Shown piece by piece: positions 44,576 through 53,198 of a DNA stretch of 64,000 nucleotides. The position numbers were made by a program, and so were the translations under genes. Under the pieces are notes generated by a model. The model made no database searches, had not been told where the DNA came from, and saw only the letters and a list, made by a program, of their open reading frames with translations. The DNA comes from BACL27 sp947488385. Its GTDB lineage: Bacteria > Actinomycetota > Acidimicrobiia > Acidimicrobiales > Ilumatobacteraceae. Where the stretch lies: assembly GCA_964203655.1 (NCBI GenBank), contig CAXNMJ010000003.1, positions 156,719-220,718 on the forward strand. The letters run 5' to 3'. Every line of letters starts with the position of its first letter. Position 1 is the first letter of the stretch.

Positions 44576-45667
44576 ATGCGCGTTGTTGTAAAAATTGGTA
44601 CATCGTCGATCACGACGCAAGAGGGCAACATCAATTCGGCTGCAGTCAGTGCGTTGTGCGATGAAGTCGCGACATTGCGCAACTTGGGTCATGAAGTGTT
44701 GGTTGTGACCTCTGGGGCGGTGGCGGGCGGTGTCGCAGCATTGAAACTTGGCAAGCGTCCAACCGACATGCCGACTCTGCAGGCACTCGCGGCGGCAGGT
44801 CAGAGTCGCTTGATGCAGGAATACAACGTGCAACTTGATCGCCACAACTTGGTTGGCGCACAGGTGTTGCTCGTGCCAAATGACTTCATCGACCGCAATC
44901 AATATCTGCATGCCAGGCAAACGCTGTCGCGATTGCTCGAGTTGGGTTGCGTGCCAGTGATAAATGAAAACGACGCGATCGCCAGTGATGAAATTCGTTT
45001 TGGCGACAACGACCGCATTGCCGCACTCGTAGCGCACAGCATCTCGGCTGACGTTTTAGTTTTGTTGACCGACCTCAAGGGTTTGTTTACTGCCGACCCA
45101 AATCTCGACTCATCAGCTGTGTTCATTGAAACTGTCAAAGCCGACGACGAATTGCTGTCGGTACGCGCTGGCAGTTCAGTAAATGATCGCGGTAGCGGTG
45201 GTATGGCCTCAAAACTTGCTGCAGCACGCATCGCGTCGTGGTCAGGCGTGCGTACGGTCATCGCTTCTGCGCAACGCCAAAATGTTGTTGTTGATGCTGT
45301 CAATCAAGTCGCTGGGGCAGGCACCCAGTTTTTGCCACGCAAACGAGAACTAACCGCTCGAAAGTTGTGGATTGCATTTGCCGCGCAAGCAACGGGATCG
45401 GTAACAATCGACGACGGAGCGCGCGATGCGTTGCTGCGACGAAATGTTTCGCTATTGCATGCTGGAGTAAAAGTCGTCACGGGAGATTTCGCAGTTGGCG
45501 ACACGATCGAAGTGATTGATTCGTCTGGCAATGTAATTGCACGTGGCATGACCAGTGTCAGTTCGATTCAAGCCAGCGCAGGTGCCGGGCAAAAGAGCAC
45601 CGAACTCGGCGAGGGTGTTTCAGTCGAGGTTGTTCATCGCGACGACTTAGTCGTTCTTGCCAGTTAA
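44576..45667 (+). CDS. proB: Glutamate 5-kinase with PUA domain
   Basis: 363 aa from ATG 44576. MRVVVKIGTSSIT and VVTSGAVAGGVAAL form the amino-acid kinase ATP/glutamate sites; SVNDRGSGGMASKLAAARIA is conserved. A PUA domain occupies about the last 80 residues. It is the first step of proline synthesis. proA does not follow, as it often does. The 3' end overlaps the convergent murJ stop by 21 bp. Confidence 0.95.
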   Translation: MRVVVKIGTSSITTQEGNINSAAVSALCDEVATLRNLGHEVLVVTSGAVAGGVAALKLGKRPTDMPTLQALAAAGQSRLMQEYNVQLDRHNLVGAQVLLVPNDFIDRNQYLHARQTLSRLLELGCVPVINENDAIASDEIRFGDNDRIAALVAHSISADVLVLLTDLKGLFTADPNLDSSAVFIETVKADDELLSVRAGSSVNDRGSGGMASKLAAARIASWSGVRTVIASAQRQNVVVDAVNQVAGAGTQFLPRKRELTARKLWIAFAAQATGSVTIDDGARDALLRRNVSLLHAGVKVVTGDFAVGDTIEVIDSSGNVIARGMTSVSSIQASAGAGQKSTELGEGVSVEVVHRDDLVVLAS

Positions 45668-47239
45668 TTCGCGTAGTTCGCGAACTCGCAGGGCGAAAAT
45701 CATCACTAAGTAAACAAGTGCGCCAACAACGACACAAACTACAACTTGTGAAGTGGCTTGCAAGCCCGCTGTGGCTTTGTCGCCTGCAATTTGCTGGCTG
45801 AGAATCTTGACGACGACAGCCATAACTACTGCACTCAACACAATTGGCAGAAGACTAAGCAAAATCTTGGGTGCATTAATCTCATTCGTCTTGCGTTGCA
45901 GAATAAATAACGCCACGACGGCAGATATTAAATAGGCGATTGAAAACGCCAGACCTAAACCAAAGACGTCGTATTTATCAACAAACAAAATTGCGAAAAC
46001 AATATTCAGTGCATTTTCAAACAGATTGATAAAAAATGGTGTTCTGGTGTCATTGTGTGCATAAAAGCCGCGCAACACAAACAGGTAGATCGAAAAGCCC
46101 GCAAGTCCGATTGCGAGCCCAGCAAGCGCACGAGCAGTGTTTACTGTTGCCGAGGCGCTGAAGTTGCCGTGTTGTAACAGCATCGCTACAAGTGGTTTGG
46201 CTAACACGTACATACCCAAAGATGCAGGAATTGTCGCCAATGCGGTGAGTCGCACACCTGAAATAAATCTGCGCGCGAATTCTTTTGTGTTTGAATCAGC
46301 TGCCGCCCGAGCAAGTTCGGGCACAAACGTTGTGGCAATTGAGACAGCAAGCAAGCCGTGGGGCAGTGAAAGAAATGTGTAAGCCTTCGAATAAGCGTCG
46401 ACATTGCCGCTGCCTGGCTTGGCCAAATTCTTGATCACAACTAGCGCAATCTGATTTGCTGCAACATAACCAACAGCCCAACCAGAAAGTCTGAGCAATT
46501 GTCGAACTGCCGGATGTTTGAGATCAAAGTTCCATCTGATTCGCACTGCGTTTCGTCGTAGGGCGATCAACATCGCAACCGTCATCACGATGATGCCGCT
46601 AGTTGAACCCAGACCCAGCAGCCAACGCAACGGATTGTTTGTCGTAACTTCGCCCAAAGTTGGTGGGTCAACTTTGCTCACATTGTTGATCATTAATAAT
46701 GTCGCGATCGTGACGAGATTGGCCAGAACTGGCGTCCACGCGGCGGCAAAAAATTGTTTGCGAGCGTTCAAGATCGAACTGCTAATTGATGTCACACCGT
46801 AGAAAAAGATCTGAATCAAAAACAAGCGGGTCAGCAGAGTGCCTGTCTGGCGAAACAGTTCAATATCGATCTCGCTTGACGGGTTCAGCGAAAAGAGTCG
46901 AAAGATAAGTGGTGCGAGAGCAATTGATATAGCCGTCAACGCAGCCAGCGCACTGACGGCGACGCTTGAAATTGCGCTCAATGCATCGTCGTCACCATCT
47001 TGCATTTGGCGAGTGAAAAGTGGCACGAGCGTCGCAGTAAGAATGCCGCCGAGCAAAAGTTCGTAGACAACGTTCGGGGCGTTATTGGCGGCGTCGTAGG
47101 CATCTGCCAGAGCGGTCTGCCCGACCATTACGCCAAACACAATGATGCGAACCACGCCGGTGATGCGACTGATGGCCGTGCCGGCGGCGACCGTGAGGTT
47201 GGCTCGCAGCAGACCCGATCGGGCAGTGGGCGTTGCCAT
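45647..47239 (-). CDS. murJ: Lipid II flippase MurJ
   Basis: 530 aa from ATG 47239, about 14 membrane helices of the MOP superfamily. GTAISRITGVVRIIVFG is the N-terminal signature, PNVVYELLLGGILTATLVPLF matches the MurJ substrate-cavity region, and LKHPAVRQLLRLSGWAVGYVAANQ follows. It flips the peptidoglycan precursor. A TACGAT box lies 8 nt upstream of the ATG. It overlaps the end of proB. Confidence 0.92.
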   Translation of the reverse strand: MATPTARSGLLRANLTVAAGTAISRITGVVRIIVFGVMVGQTALADAYDAANNAPNVVYELLLGGILTATLVPLFTRQMQDGDDDALSAISSVAVSALAALTAISIALAPLIFRLFSLNPSSEIDIELFRQTGTLLTRLFLIQIFFYGVTSISSSILNARKQFFAAAWTPVLANLVTIATLLMINNVSKVDPPTLGEVTTNNPLRWLLGLGSTSGIIVMTVAMLIALRRNAVRIRWNFDLKHPAVRQLLRLSGWAVGYVAANQIALVVIKNLAKPGSGNVDAYSKAYTFLSLPHGLLAVSIATTFVPELARAAADSNTKEFARRFISGVRLTALATIPASLGMYVLAKPLVAMLLQHGNFSASATVNTARALAGLAIGLAGFSIYLFVLRGFYAHNDTRTPFFINLFENALNIVFAILFVDKYDVFGLGLAFSIAYLISAVVALFILQRKTNEINAPKILLSLLPIVLSAVVMAVVVKILSQQIAGDKATAGLQATSQVVVCVVVGALVYLVMIFALRVRELRELTGKND

Positions 47240-47301
47240 GAGGGTCAATCGTATTGCGATTTATGCAGTCGTTGCGCTTAGTTGCGGCAAGCCTTGACGG
47301 C

Positions 47302-47307
47302 TAGGGT
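47302..47307 (+). promoter_or_regulatory. Leaderless -10 box of the MoxR ATPase gene
   Basis: TAGGGT, seven bases, then GTG 47315. An ATG at 47309 is only 1 nt after the box, so the GTG is the better start for this transcript. Confidence 0.45.
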
Positions 47308-47314
47308 TATGCGG

Positions 47315-48181
47315 GTGAAACCACGCTTTAAAGATGTAGCTTCCGTTCGCAGCGGGCTAAAAAAAGAAAATTACCTCGCAGATGACGGCATTGCCGGAGT
47401 CGTTTATTTGGCTGACCGATTGGGCAAGCCAGTTTTGATCGAGGGCCCTGCAGGTACGGGCAAGACTCAACTCGCAAAGAGCGTCGCCGACATGACTGGC
47501 GCGCGATTGATTCGACTGCAGTGTTACGAGGGTCTTGACGAGTCAAAGGCGCTCTACGAATGGAACTACAAGAAGCAGCTCTTGCGCATTCAGGCCGATA
47601 AGACCAGCGATTCGTGGAGCGAAGTACACGACGATATTTTCAGCGAAGAGTTTTTGTTGACGCGTCCATTGCTTGAGGCGATCACAAGCGAAGAGCCAGT
47701 TGTCTTGTTGATCGACGAAGTTGACCGTGTCGAAGTCGAAACTGAGGCGTTGTTGCTCGAGATTCTCTCTGAGTATCAAGTTTCAATCCCTGAACTCGGC
47801 ACGATCACAGCCAAACAGATTCCGTTGGTGTTCTTGACTTCAAACAACACTCGCGAACTTTCAGAAGCGTTGAAGCGCCGCTGTCTCTATCTGCATGTTG
47901 ACTACCCAGATCTTGAGCGCGAAAAAGAAATCGTGCTGAACAAAGTTCCGGATATCAGCGAAAACTTGGCGGATCAAATTGCCCGCATTGTGCGCAGCAT
48001 TCGCCAACTTGATTTGAAGAAGGCTCCGTCAGTCAGCGAGACACTTGACTGGGCGCGCACTCTGATGTTGTTGGGTATCGAAACAATCGATGAAAAAGAA
48101 GCAAAAGAGACTTTGCATATTCTCTTGAAATACCAGACCGACATCGCCAAAGCGGCAAAAGAACTTTCAGTCACTAAGTGA
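47315..48181 (+). CDS. MoxR/CoxD-like AAA+ ATPase
   Basis: 288 aa (290 if ATG 47309 is used). Walker A GPAGTGKTQLAKS, Walker B LLIDEVDR and the sensor-1 region FLTSNNTRELSEALKRRC are intact. The helix-2 insert LIRLQCYEGLDESKALYEWNYKKQ is typical of the CoxD branch of MoxR proteins. It is paired with a downstream VWA protein, as is usual for this chaperone-like family. The partner enzyme is not in the window. Confidence 0.9.
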   Translation: MKPRFKDVASVRSGLKKENYLADDGIAGVVYLADRLGKPVLIEGPAGTGKTQLAKSVADMTGARLIRLQCYEGLDESKALYEWNYKKQLLRIQADKTSDSWSEVHDDIFSEEFLLTRPLLEAITSEEPVVLLIDEVDRVEVETEALLLEILSEYQVSIPELGTITAKQIPLVFLTSNNTRELSEALKRRCLYLHVDYPDLEREKEIVLNKVPDISENLADQIARIVRSIRQLDLKKAPSVSETLDWARTLMLLGIETIDEKEAKETLHILLKYQTDIAKAAKELSVTK

Positions 48182-48190
48182 GGTTGCGCG

Positions 48191-49639
48191 ATGCCTGTGC
48201 TTGACCTGATGTCGGGCTTCATCGTTGAACTGCGAAGCGCGGGGTTGCCCGTGAGTTTGACCGAGAATCTTGATGCGATGGAAGCCGTCAAGGTGATACC
48301 GATTGAAGACCGCGATGCGTTCAAATATGCGCTCGGTGCGACGCTGGTAAAAAATAACGCTCACTGGCGAGTGTTTGAAACAATTTTTGAAGTTTATTTC
48401 TCGCTTCGCGGACCTGAATATGAGATCAACGCAGAAGGCAAGCCAGATGACTTCTGGCGCGAGATGCAAGAGCAGGCCGATCAAGTAAAGGGCCAGGGTG
48501 AAGGCAAAGGTTCGGGTGGCGGAATGGATTCGCTGACCCCAGAAGAAATCGCAGCGATGTTGATGCGTGCATTGATGAGCGGGGACCAAGCGATGATGCG
48601 TGCGCTCGCAAAACAATCTGTGCAGCGTTTTGCCGGCATGGAGCCAGGACGACCAGTTGGCGGCACCTACTACTTGTATCGCACATTGCGCAATCTGGAT
48701 CTTGACAACATGTTGCAAAAACTGATGGATGCAAATCGCGAGATGAGCAAACAAGAACTCTCATCTCTTGAAGAGCGACTTGAAAAAGACGAATTCGAAA
48801 GTCGGATTGAACAGTTCAAGCAAGAAGTCGAGTCAGAAATTCGCCGACGACTTGTGGCCGATCGTGGCGCCGAGGCGATGGCCAAAACTCTGCGCAAGCC
48901 TCTGCCCGAAGACGTTGAGTTCATGCATGCAAGTCGAGACGAGATGCAAAGTTTAAAGAAAGCTCTTTACCCGTTGACACGAAAACTCGCAGCACGCTTG
49001 GCGCGAAAGCGTCGTCACGGTCGAAAAGGTCCGCTCGATTTTCGCAACACAGTTCGCCACTCTTTGAGTTATGGCGGAGTACCTGCCGACCCAAAGTTTC
49101 GTTACCCGCGCCCAGCCAAGCCTGAGCTAATGGTGGTTGCAGATATTTCAGGCAGTGTGGCGGCGTTTGCGCGCTTCACTTTGATGTTCGTCTATGCGAT
49201 TCAGCATCAGTTCTCAAAAGTTCGATCGTTCGTGTTTATTGACGGCATTGATGAAGTCACGAAATATTTCAAAGCGACCGAAGATATCGGCGAAGCGATC
49301 AACAAAGTAAACACTGAAGCCGATGTGGTTTGGGTGGACGGCCACAGCGACTACGGCCATGCATTTGAGGTGTTCTTTGAACGATATGGCAAAGACATCA
49401 ACTCAAAGACGACAATTTTGTTGCTCGGCGACGCACGAAACAACTATCACGCCGCACAGTCTTGGGTGGTCAAAGAAATGCGCAAGCGAGCGCGCCATGT
49501 TTATTGGTTGAACCCCGAGCCAAAGTCTTATTGGAATACTGGCGATTCAATTGTTGGCGAATACGGCGCCCACACCGACGGTGTTTTTGAGTGTCGAAAC
49601 TTGCGACAGCTCGAAGGCTTCGTCGAAAACTTAGCCTGA
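48191..49639 (+). CDS. VWA-domain protein, CoxE-like
   Basis: 482 aa. A helical, charged N-terminal two thirds (with a Gly-rich linker GEGKGSGGGM) precedes a C-terminal VWA domain, whose MIDAS reads VVADISGSVAAF. It works with the MoxR ATPase ten bases upstream in metal insertion or complex assembly, by analogy with CoxD/CoxE and NorQ/NorD. No coxMSL, nor or methanol dehydrogenase genes are present, so the client is unknown. Confidence 0.85.
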   Translation: MPVLDLMSGFIVELRSAGLPVSLTENLDAMEAVKVIPIEDRDAFKYALGATLVKNNAHWRVFETIFEVYFSLRGPEYEINAEGKPDDFWREMQEQADQVKGQGEGKGSGGGMDSLTPEEIAAMLMRALMSGDQAMMRALAKQSVQRFAGMEPGRPVGGTYYLYRTLRNLDLDNMLQKLMDANREMSKQELSSLEERLEKDEFESRIEQFKQEVESEIRRRLVADRGAEAMAKTLRKPLPEDVEFMHASRDEMQSLKKALYPLTRKLAARLARKRRHGRKGPLDFRNTVRHSLSYGGVPADPKFRYPRPAKPELMVVADISGSVAAFARFTLMFVYAIQHQFSKVRSFVFIDGIDEVTKYFKATEDIGEAINKVNTEADVVWVDGHSDYGHAFEVFFERYGKDINSKTTILLLGDARNNYHAAQSWVVKEMRKRARHVYWLNPEPKSYWNTGDSIVGEYGAHTDGVFECRNLRQLEGFVENLA

Positions 49640-50371
49640 TTTAAGTTTTCGCCGCACGACGACTACCCAGCCGGCGGCAACAAACACCGAAAAAATAAAC
49701 CATTGCGCGGTGTAACTCAAATGCGAGCCGCTCGAGAGTACTGGGTCTGCAATCGGCACCAAGAACGACGCGTCTGCTGGGTTTGATTTCAAAACTTCGA
49801 TAAAGATTTCGGTGTTGAGACCTTGAATTTGCTGACCAAGACGATCGAGGTTGATATTGATTACTTCTTTCAGCACACCGTCAGCAGGGTCGCTCAAGCC
49901 ACCTGTCTTTCGCACTTCTGAAACGCGCACGCGACCTAAAATTTCAACAGTGCCGACTGGTGCCTGCGCAGATTCTTGGTTCTGTGTGCTTTGAGCAATA
50001 AAGCCTCGATTGACGAGCACTAGTTGATTGCCGCCAGCAACTCGCATTGGCGTTAGTGGGTCGACGCCAGAAAAGCCACCTTGCGATCTGTTGACCGCGT
50101 TGACAGTCTGTTCATCGAGATATTCACCAGAAGCGATGATGTTCAGCCACTCGGCATCTTTTGCTGTCTTGGTGCCAGCTTCAATTTCAAGCAATAACTC
50201 GTTCAGATTTTGTGGCTGTGCTTCGATGCGCGCCGACACGATTTCGTTAAAGTCGATTCGTTCGTGGTAACGACTGAACTGCCAGATACCTAAGTTGATC
50301 ATCAGCACGATTGTCGCGACGACTGTCACATGTAGCAGCACCCAACTTGGTCGCAATAGAAACCGATACAT
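49631..50371 (-). CDS. SURF1-family cytochrome oxidase assembly protein
   Basis: 246 aa with one membrane helix at each end (VTVVATIVLMINLGIWQFSRYHER and WFIFSVFVAAGWVVVVRRK), the SURF1 topology. The central LVLVNRGFI motif is a SURF1 signature. It would help heme-copper oxidase assembly. Its tail overlaps the end of the VWA gene by 9 bp. Confidence 0.9.
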   Translation of the reverse strand: MYRFLLRPSWVLLHVTVVATIVLMINLGIWQFSRYHERIDFNEIVSARIEAQPQNLNELLLEIEAGTKTAKDAEWLNIIASGEYLDEQTVNAVNRSQGGFSGVDPLTPMRVAGGNQLVLVNRGFIAQSTQNQESAQAPVGTVEILGRVRVSEVRKTGGLSDPADGVLKEVININLDRLGQQIQGLNTEIFIEVLKSNPADASFLVPIADPVLSSGSHLSYTAQWFIFSVFVAAGWVVVVRRKLKSG

Positions 50372-50437
50372 GATGTTTCAGCGTATCTGTGACGGCAGTT
50401 TCAAACGCCTCATCAGGGTTTTGCGAACTATCGCAAC

Positions 50438-50443
50438 TATCGT
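50438..50443 (+). promoter_or_regulatory. Leaderless -10 box of the DCC protein gene
   Basis: TATCGT, seven bases, then GTG 50451. It supports the short start. Confidence 0.45.
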
Positions 50444-50450
50444 TACATCT

Positions 50451-50834
50451 GTGAACACACTCACATCAGATTTTCTAATTTGGGATGGTGACTGTGCCTT
50501 TTGTGCTCGCTGTGTCGGGTTCATTGAACGTCGAGTAAAAACTGAAGCAAAAATTGTTGCGCACCAAAAAGCAGACTTGCTTCAACTTGGCTTGACAACC
50601 GAGCAATGCAACGCTGCGTTGCAGTGGGTGTTTCGTGATTCGACTATTCGCTCAGGCAGTAGGGCAGTAGCCGCACTTTTGCGGTCGAGTAATTTCGGTT
50701 GGGCAATACTCGGTGTCGCCATCGACTTGCCTGTGGTGCGGCTGATTTCATCCGCAATTTATAAAGTGATTGCAAAAAATCGCCAGCATCTGCCAGGTGG
50801 CACGGCTGCATGCGCGCTAGACGAACACGAATAG
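50451..50834 (+). CDS. DCC-family thiol-disulfide oxidoreductase-like protein (DUF393)
   Basis: 127 aa from GTG 50451 (the open frame extends upstream, but promoter position and family length favour this start). The family motif WDGDCAFCARCVGF is at the N-terminus, with a thioredoxin-like CxxC, and the C-terminal YKVIAKNRQHLPGG is conserved. Substrate unknown. Confidence 0.85.
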   Translation: MNTLTSDFLIWDGDCAFCARCVGFIERRVKTEAKIVAHQKADLLQLGLTTEQCNAALQWVFRDSTIRSGSRAVAALLRSSNFGWAILGVAIDLPVVRLISSAIYKVIAKNRQHLPGGTAACALDEHE

Positions 50835-50903
50835 ACCCCAACTCCGCCCGCGTGTTAAACCCCACGCTATCCCGCTATCGTTGATACGGCAATCAACGTT
50901 TAG

Positions 50904-51083
50904 GCGAAGGTTGCGAGTGTTGCATCAGGAGTGACCAAATGGTCCGGCAACCGGGGTTGAAGCCCACGGTGCCAGCTCACCTTCGGGTGGGGATGTGGCT
51001 CCGCTTCGGCGGAGCAACGGGCCGAACTCCAAATGCGATTCCTCGCGGCTTTACGCGCAATCAGCAACGAAAGGAGTTCAGCA
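50904..51083 (+). promoter_or_regulatory. SAM-I/SAM-IV clan riboswitch in the metX leader
   Basis: A 249-bp gap before metX holds the SAM-riboswitch core: GGCAACC (50946-50952) and GGTGCCA (50969-50975). The P2-like hairpin GACC-AAAT-GGTC comes before, and P3 GGG...CCC sits between. Downstream are CTCACC-TTCG-GGTGGG and GCTCCGC-TTCG-GCGGAGC. A long-range P1 can form from GCGAG (50913-50917) with CTCGC (51042-51046) and GCAT (50922-50925) with ATGC (51033-51036). The ribosome site GAAAGGAG follows, so control of translation is likely. The exact class (SAM-I, SAM-IV or the I/IV variant) cannot be settled by eye. Confidence 0.82.
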
Positions 51084-52256
51084 ATGGCCAGATTTGATTA
51101 TCCCGCGACTGGTGCGTGGAGTGCTGGGCAACCTTCTGGAACTCGAAAGTTTTTGAACTTTCCTGCTGATCGACCGATTGCGCTCGACAGCGGAAAAACT
51201 TTGCAAGACGTCACAATCGCTTACGAAACTTGGGGCGAACTAAACGCTGAAAAGTCGAATGCAATCTTGTTGTGTCACGCATGGACGGGTGACTCGCACG
51301 CAGCCGGAAGCGCCGAAGAGGGTTCGCCAACACCAGGTTGGTGGGAAGGTCTCGTTGGGTCAGGTTGTGCGATCGACACAGACAAATGGTTTGTTGTCTG
51401 CACTAATTCACTCGGCGGCTGTCAAGGTTCAACGGGTCCTGCTTCGCTACACCCGCAAGATGGCAAACAATATGGTTCACGATTTCCGGTAATCACAGTG
51501 CGCGACATGGTGCGCGCGCAAGTACGTGTCAGCGACATGCTCGGCATTGATGTTTGGCACTCAGTAATTGGTGGATCAATGGGCGGCATGCAAGTGCTTG
51601 AGTGGGCGATCACATTTCCGCATCGAGTTCGCACACTGGTGCCGATAGCAACATGTTTACAAGCAACCGCACAGCAAATCGCTTGGGGCGCAATTGGGCG
51701 TCGCGCGATTCGTCTTGACCCCAAATGGCAGGGTGGCGACTATTACGACGCCGCAATTGGTGAAGGCCCTTGGCAGGGTTTGGCGATCGCACGCATGATC
51801 GCCCAGGTCACCTTTCGCAGCGACAACGTGTTTACCGACCGATTCGGTCGCGAACTTGCCGACATGGATGCCGACTACAACGGTCTTGGACTATGGGACA
51901 AATTTGAGGTTGAAAACTATCTCGACCACCACGGCGACAAACTCATTCGTCGCTTTGACACGAACAGTTATCTGATCATTGGCAAAGCAATGGATCTACA
52001 CGATGTTGCTCGTGGTCGCGGCACTCTGCAAAATGCGGTCTCGCGAATCGCAGCGCCTGTACTTTCGGTTGGTATCTCAAGCGACATCTTGTATCCGACT
52101 TATCAACAAAAACAGATTCGCGACATGATCAACGATGTTGGCGGAACTTGTGAGTACGTCGAAATTGATTCTCCGCACGGACACGACGCGTTCTTAATCA
52201 ACCTTGATCAAGTCGGTAAGCCAATTACAGAGTTTCTCAACAAACACGCAATCTAG
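51084..52256 (+). CDS. metX: Homoserine O-acetyltransferase
   Basis: 390 aa from ATG 51084 with AAAGGAG upstream. It is an alpha/beta hydrolase-fold transferase. The nucleophile Ser165 lies in GGSMGGMQ, NSLGGCQGSTGP is conserved, and the C-terminal DSPHGHDAFL contains the catalytic His. It makes O-acetylhomoserine for methionine synthesis. It sits under the SAM riboswitch. The sulfhydrylase metY is not adjacent; the trans-sulfuration enzyme at 60598 could act next. Confidence 0.95.
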   Translation: MARFDYPATGAWSAGQPSGTRKFLNFPADRPIALDSGKTLQDVTIAYETWGELNAEKSNAILLCHAWTGDSHAAGSAEEGSPTPGWWEGLVGSGCAIDTDKWFVVCTNSLGGCQGSTGPASLHPQDGKQYGSRFPVITVRDMVRAQVRVSDMLGIDVWHSVIGGSMGGMQVLEWAITFPHRVRTLVPIATCLQATAQQIAWGAIGRRAIRLDPKWQGGDYYDAAIGEGPWQGLAIARMIAQVTFRSDNVFTDRFGRELADMDADYNGLGLWDKFEVENYLDHHGDKLIRRFDTNSYLIIGKAMDLHDVARGRGTLQNAVSRIAAPVLSVGISSDILYPTYQQKQIRDMINDVGGTCEYVEIDSPHGHDAFLINLDQVGKPITEFLNKHAI

Positions 52257-52269
52257 ATTGGCTTAAATT

Positions 52270-52665
52270 TTATTTAGCGACGATTGCGTCAAGTGCGGCC
52301 ACACACTTGCTTGTCGCCGGCACTCGTAAAATAGCCCGATCGTCGCTGTCAATCTCGTTAACCACGACGTAGTGGCGGCGTTTCAAATCATCAGTATCTG
52401 TGAAGTAACTAATCTTCCAACGCCCGCGAAAAGATTTTCCGCGTCGACCTCGTCCGTAAACAATTAATCGCGTTGCATCAACTGTTACGCGCACATCTGC
52501 CCATTTGGTTGCATCTGGAAGATCCTCGGTCATTCGGGCGCTAAATCTTGTGCCGTCACGCGATACCCACTGCGGCTCAAATCTGTTGATCCACCTGAGT
52601 AGAGCAAAGCCGGCTGCAAAGAAAGCGAGCGTTGAAAGCAGGTTGAGCAAATCGCTATTCATCAA
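52270..52665 (-). CDS. Small membrane-anchored protein, unknown function
   Basis: 131 aa. One N-terminal membrane helix (LLSTLAFFAAGFALLRWI) is followed by a basic, beta-rich soluble domain (VRVTVDATRLIVYGRGRRGKSF). No family recognised. It is divergent from a second small membrane protein and convergent with metX. Confidence 0.6.
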   Translation of the reverse strand: MMNSDLLNLLSTLAFFAAGFALLRWINRFEPQWVSRDGTRFSARMTEDLPDATKWADVRVTVDATRLIVYGRGRRGKSFRGRWKISYFTDTDDLKRRHYVVVNEIDSDDRAILRVPATSKCVAALDAIVAK

Positions 52666-52688
52666 CGACTAGTTTGGCATCTAGCCGT

Positions 52689-52892
52689 ATGAACTTTGAT
52701 GTTGTCGTTTTCGCTGTTTCGCTGAACTTTATAGCCATGAGTTTGCTCGTGGTTGCCGCCGGCTTGGCCTCGGCCACGGTTTGGTTTTGGAAGAGCGCGC
52801 GACCCGAGCCAGATTCTTTGGCGCCGCTCGAGGTCATGAGTCAGCGTGATTTTGCCCAGGCTGATGACTGCCGAGCGAAAACAGATGCTTAA
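52689..52892 (+). CDS. Short single-helix membrane protein, unknown function
   Basis: 67 aa from ATG 52689. A hydrophobic stretch (FAVSLNFIAMSLLVVAAGLA) is followed by an acidic soluble tail. It could be real, given its codon use and position upstream of a small-gene cluster, but there is no homology evidence. Confidence 0.45.
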   Translation: MNFDVVVFAVSLNFIAMSLLVVAAGLASATVWFWKSARPEPDSLAPLEVMSQRDFAQADDCRAKTDA

Positions 52893-52947
52893 TTCAGTGC
52901 GGGCGATGCCGGTTATTGATCGTCCGGCCGAGTCGCCCGAGACGAAC

Positions 52948-52953
52948 TAAAAT
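52948..52953 (+). promoter_or_regulatory. Leaderless -10 box of the small gene at 52960
   Basis: TAAAAT, six bases (ATTTCT), then ATG 52960. The fit is exact, supporting this small gene as real. Confidence 0.5.
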
Positions 52954-52959
52954 ATTTCT

Positions 52960-53184
52960 ATGGCTCAAACATTTGACCCCGCAGCAATGATTGAAAGATT
53001 TCGTGAGCGTGCCGCCTCGGTGAAGCGCCGACCGTTGCCCCCAGTTGCAGGCGAAGAGCGTCAGCACTTTTTGGCGCAAGCACAAAATGATTTTCAAGAT
53101 TTCGCAATGCTCGGCGACGCCACTGCCTCAATTGAAGACGGTGTTCTAAACATACGGATAGATCTGCGACCACCGGCTAAATGA
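52960..53184 (+). CDS. Small soluble protein, unknown function
   Basis: 74 aa: an N-terminal amphipathic helix (DPAAMIERFRERAASVKRRPLPPVAGEER), then QHFLAQAQNDFQDFAMLGDATASIEDG, ending in a short beta hairpin (LNIRIDLRPP). The layout recalls small conserved actinobacterial proteins, but no name is assigned. The DMT transporter begins 14 nt downstream. Confidence 0.6.
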   Translation: MAQTFDPAAMIERFRERAASVKRRPLPPVAGEERQHFLAQAQNDFQDFAMLGDATASIEDGVLNIRIDLRPPAK

Positions 53185-53198
53185 AACTCTCGTAGTAA

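Noticed and set aside
47282..47314. Upstream start (TTG 47282) for the MoxR gene
   Set aside because: It lies before the TAGGGT box and adds residues without family support.
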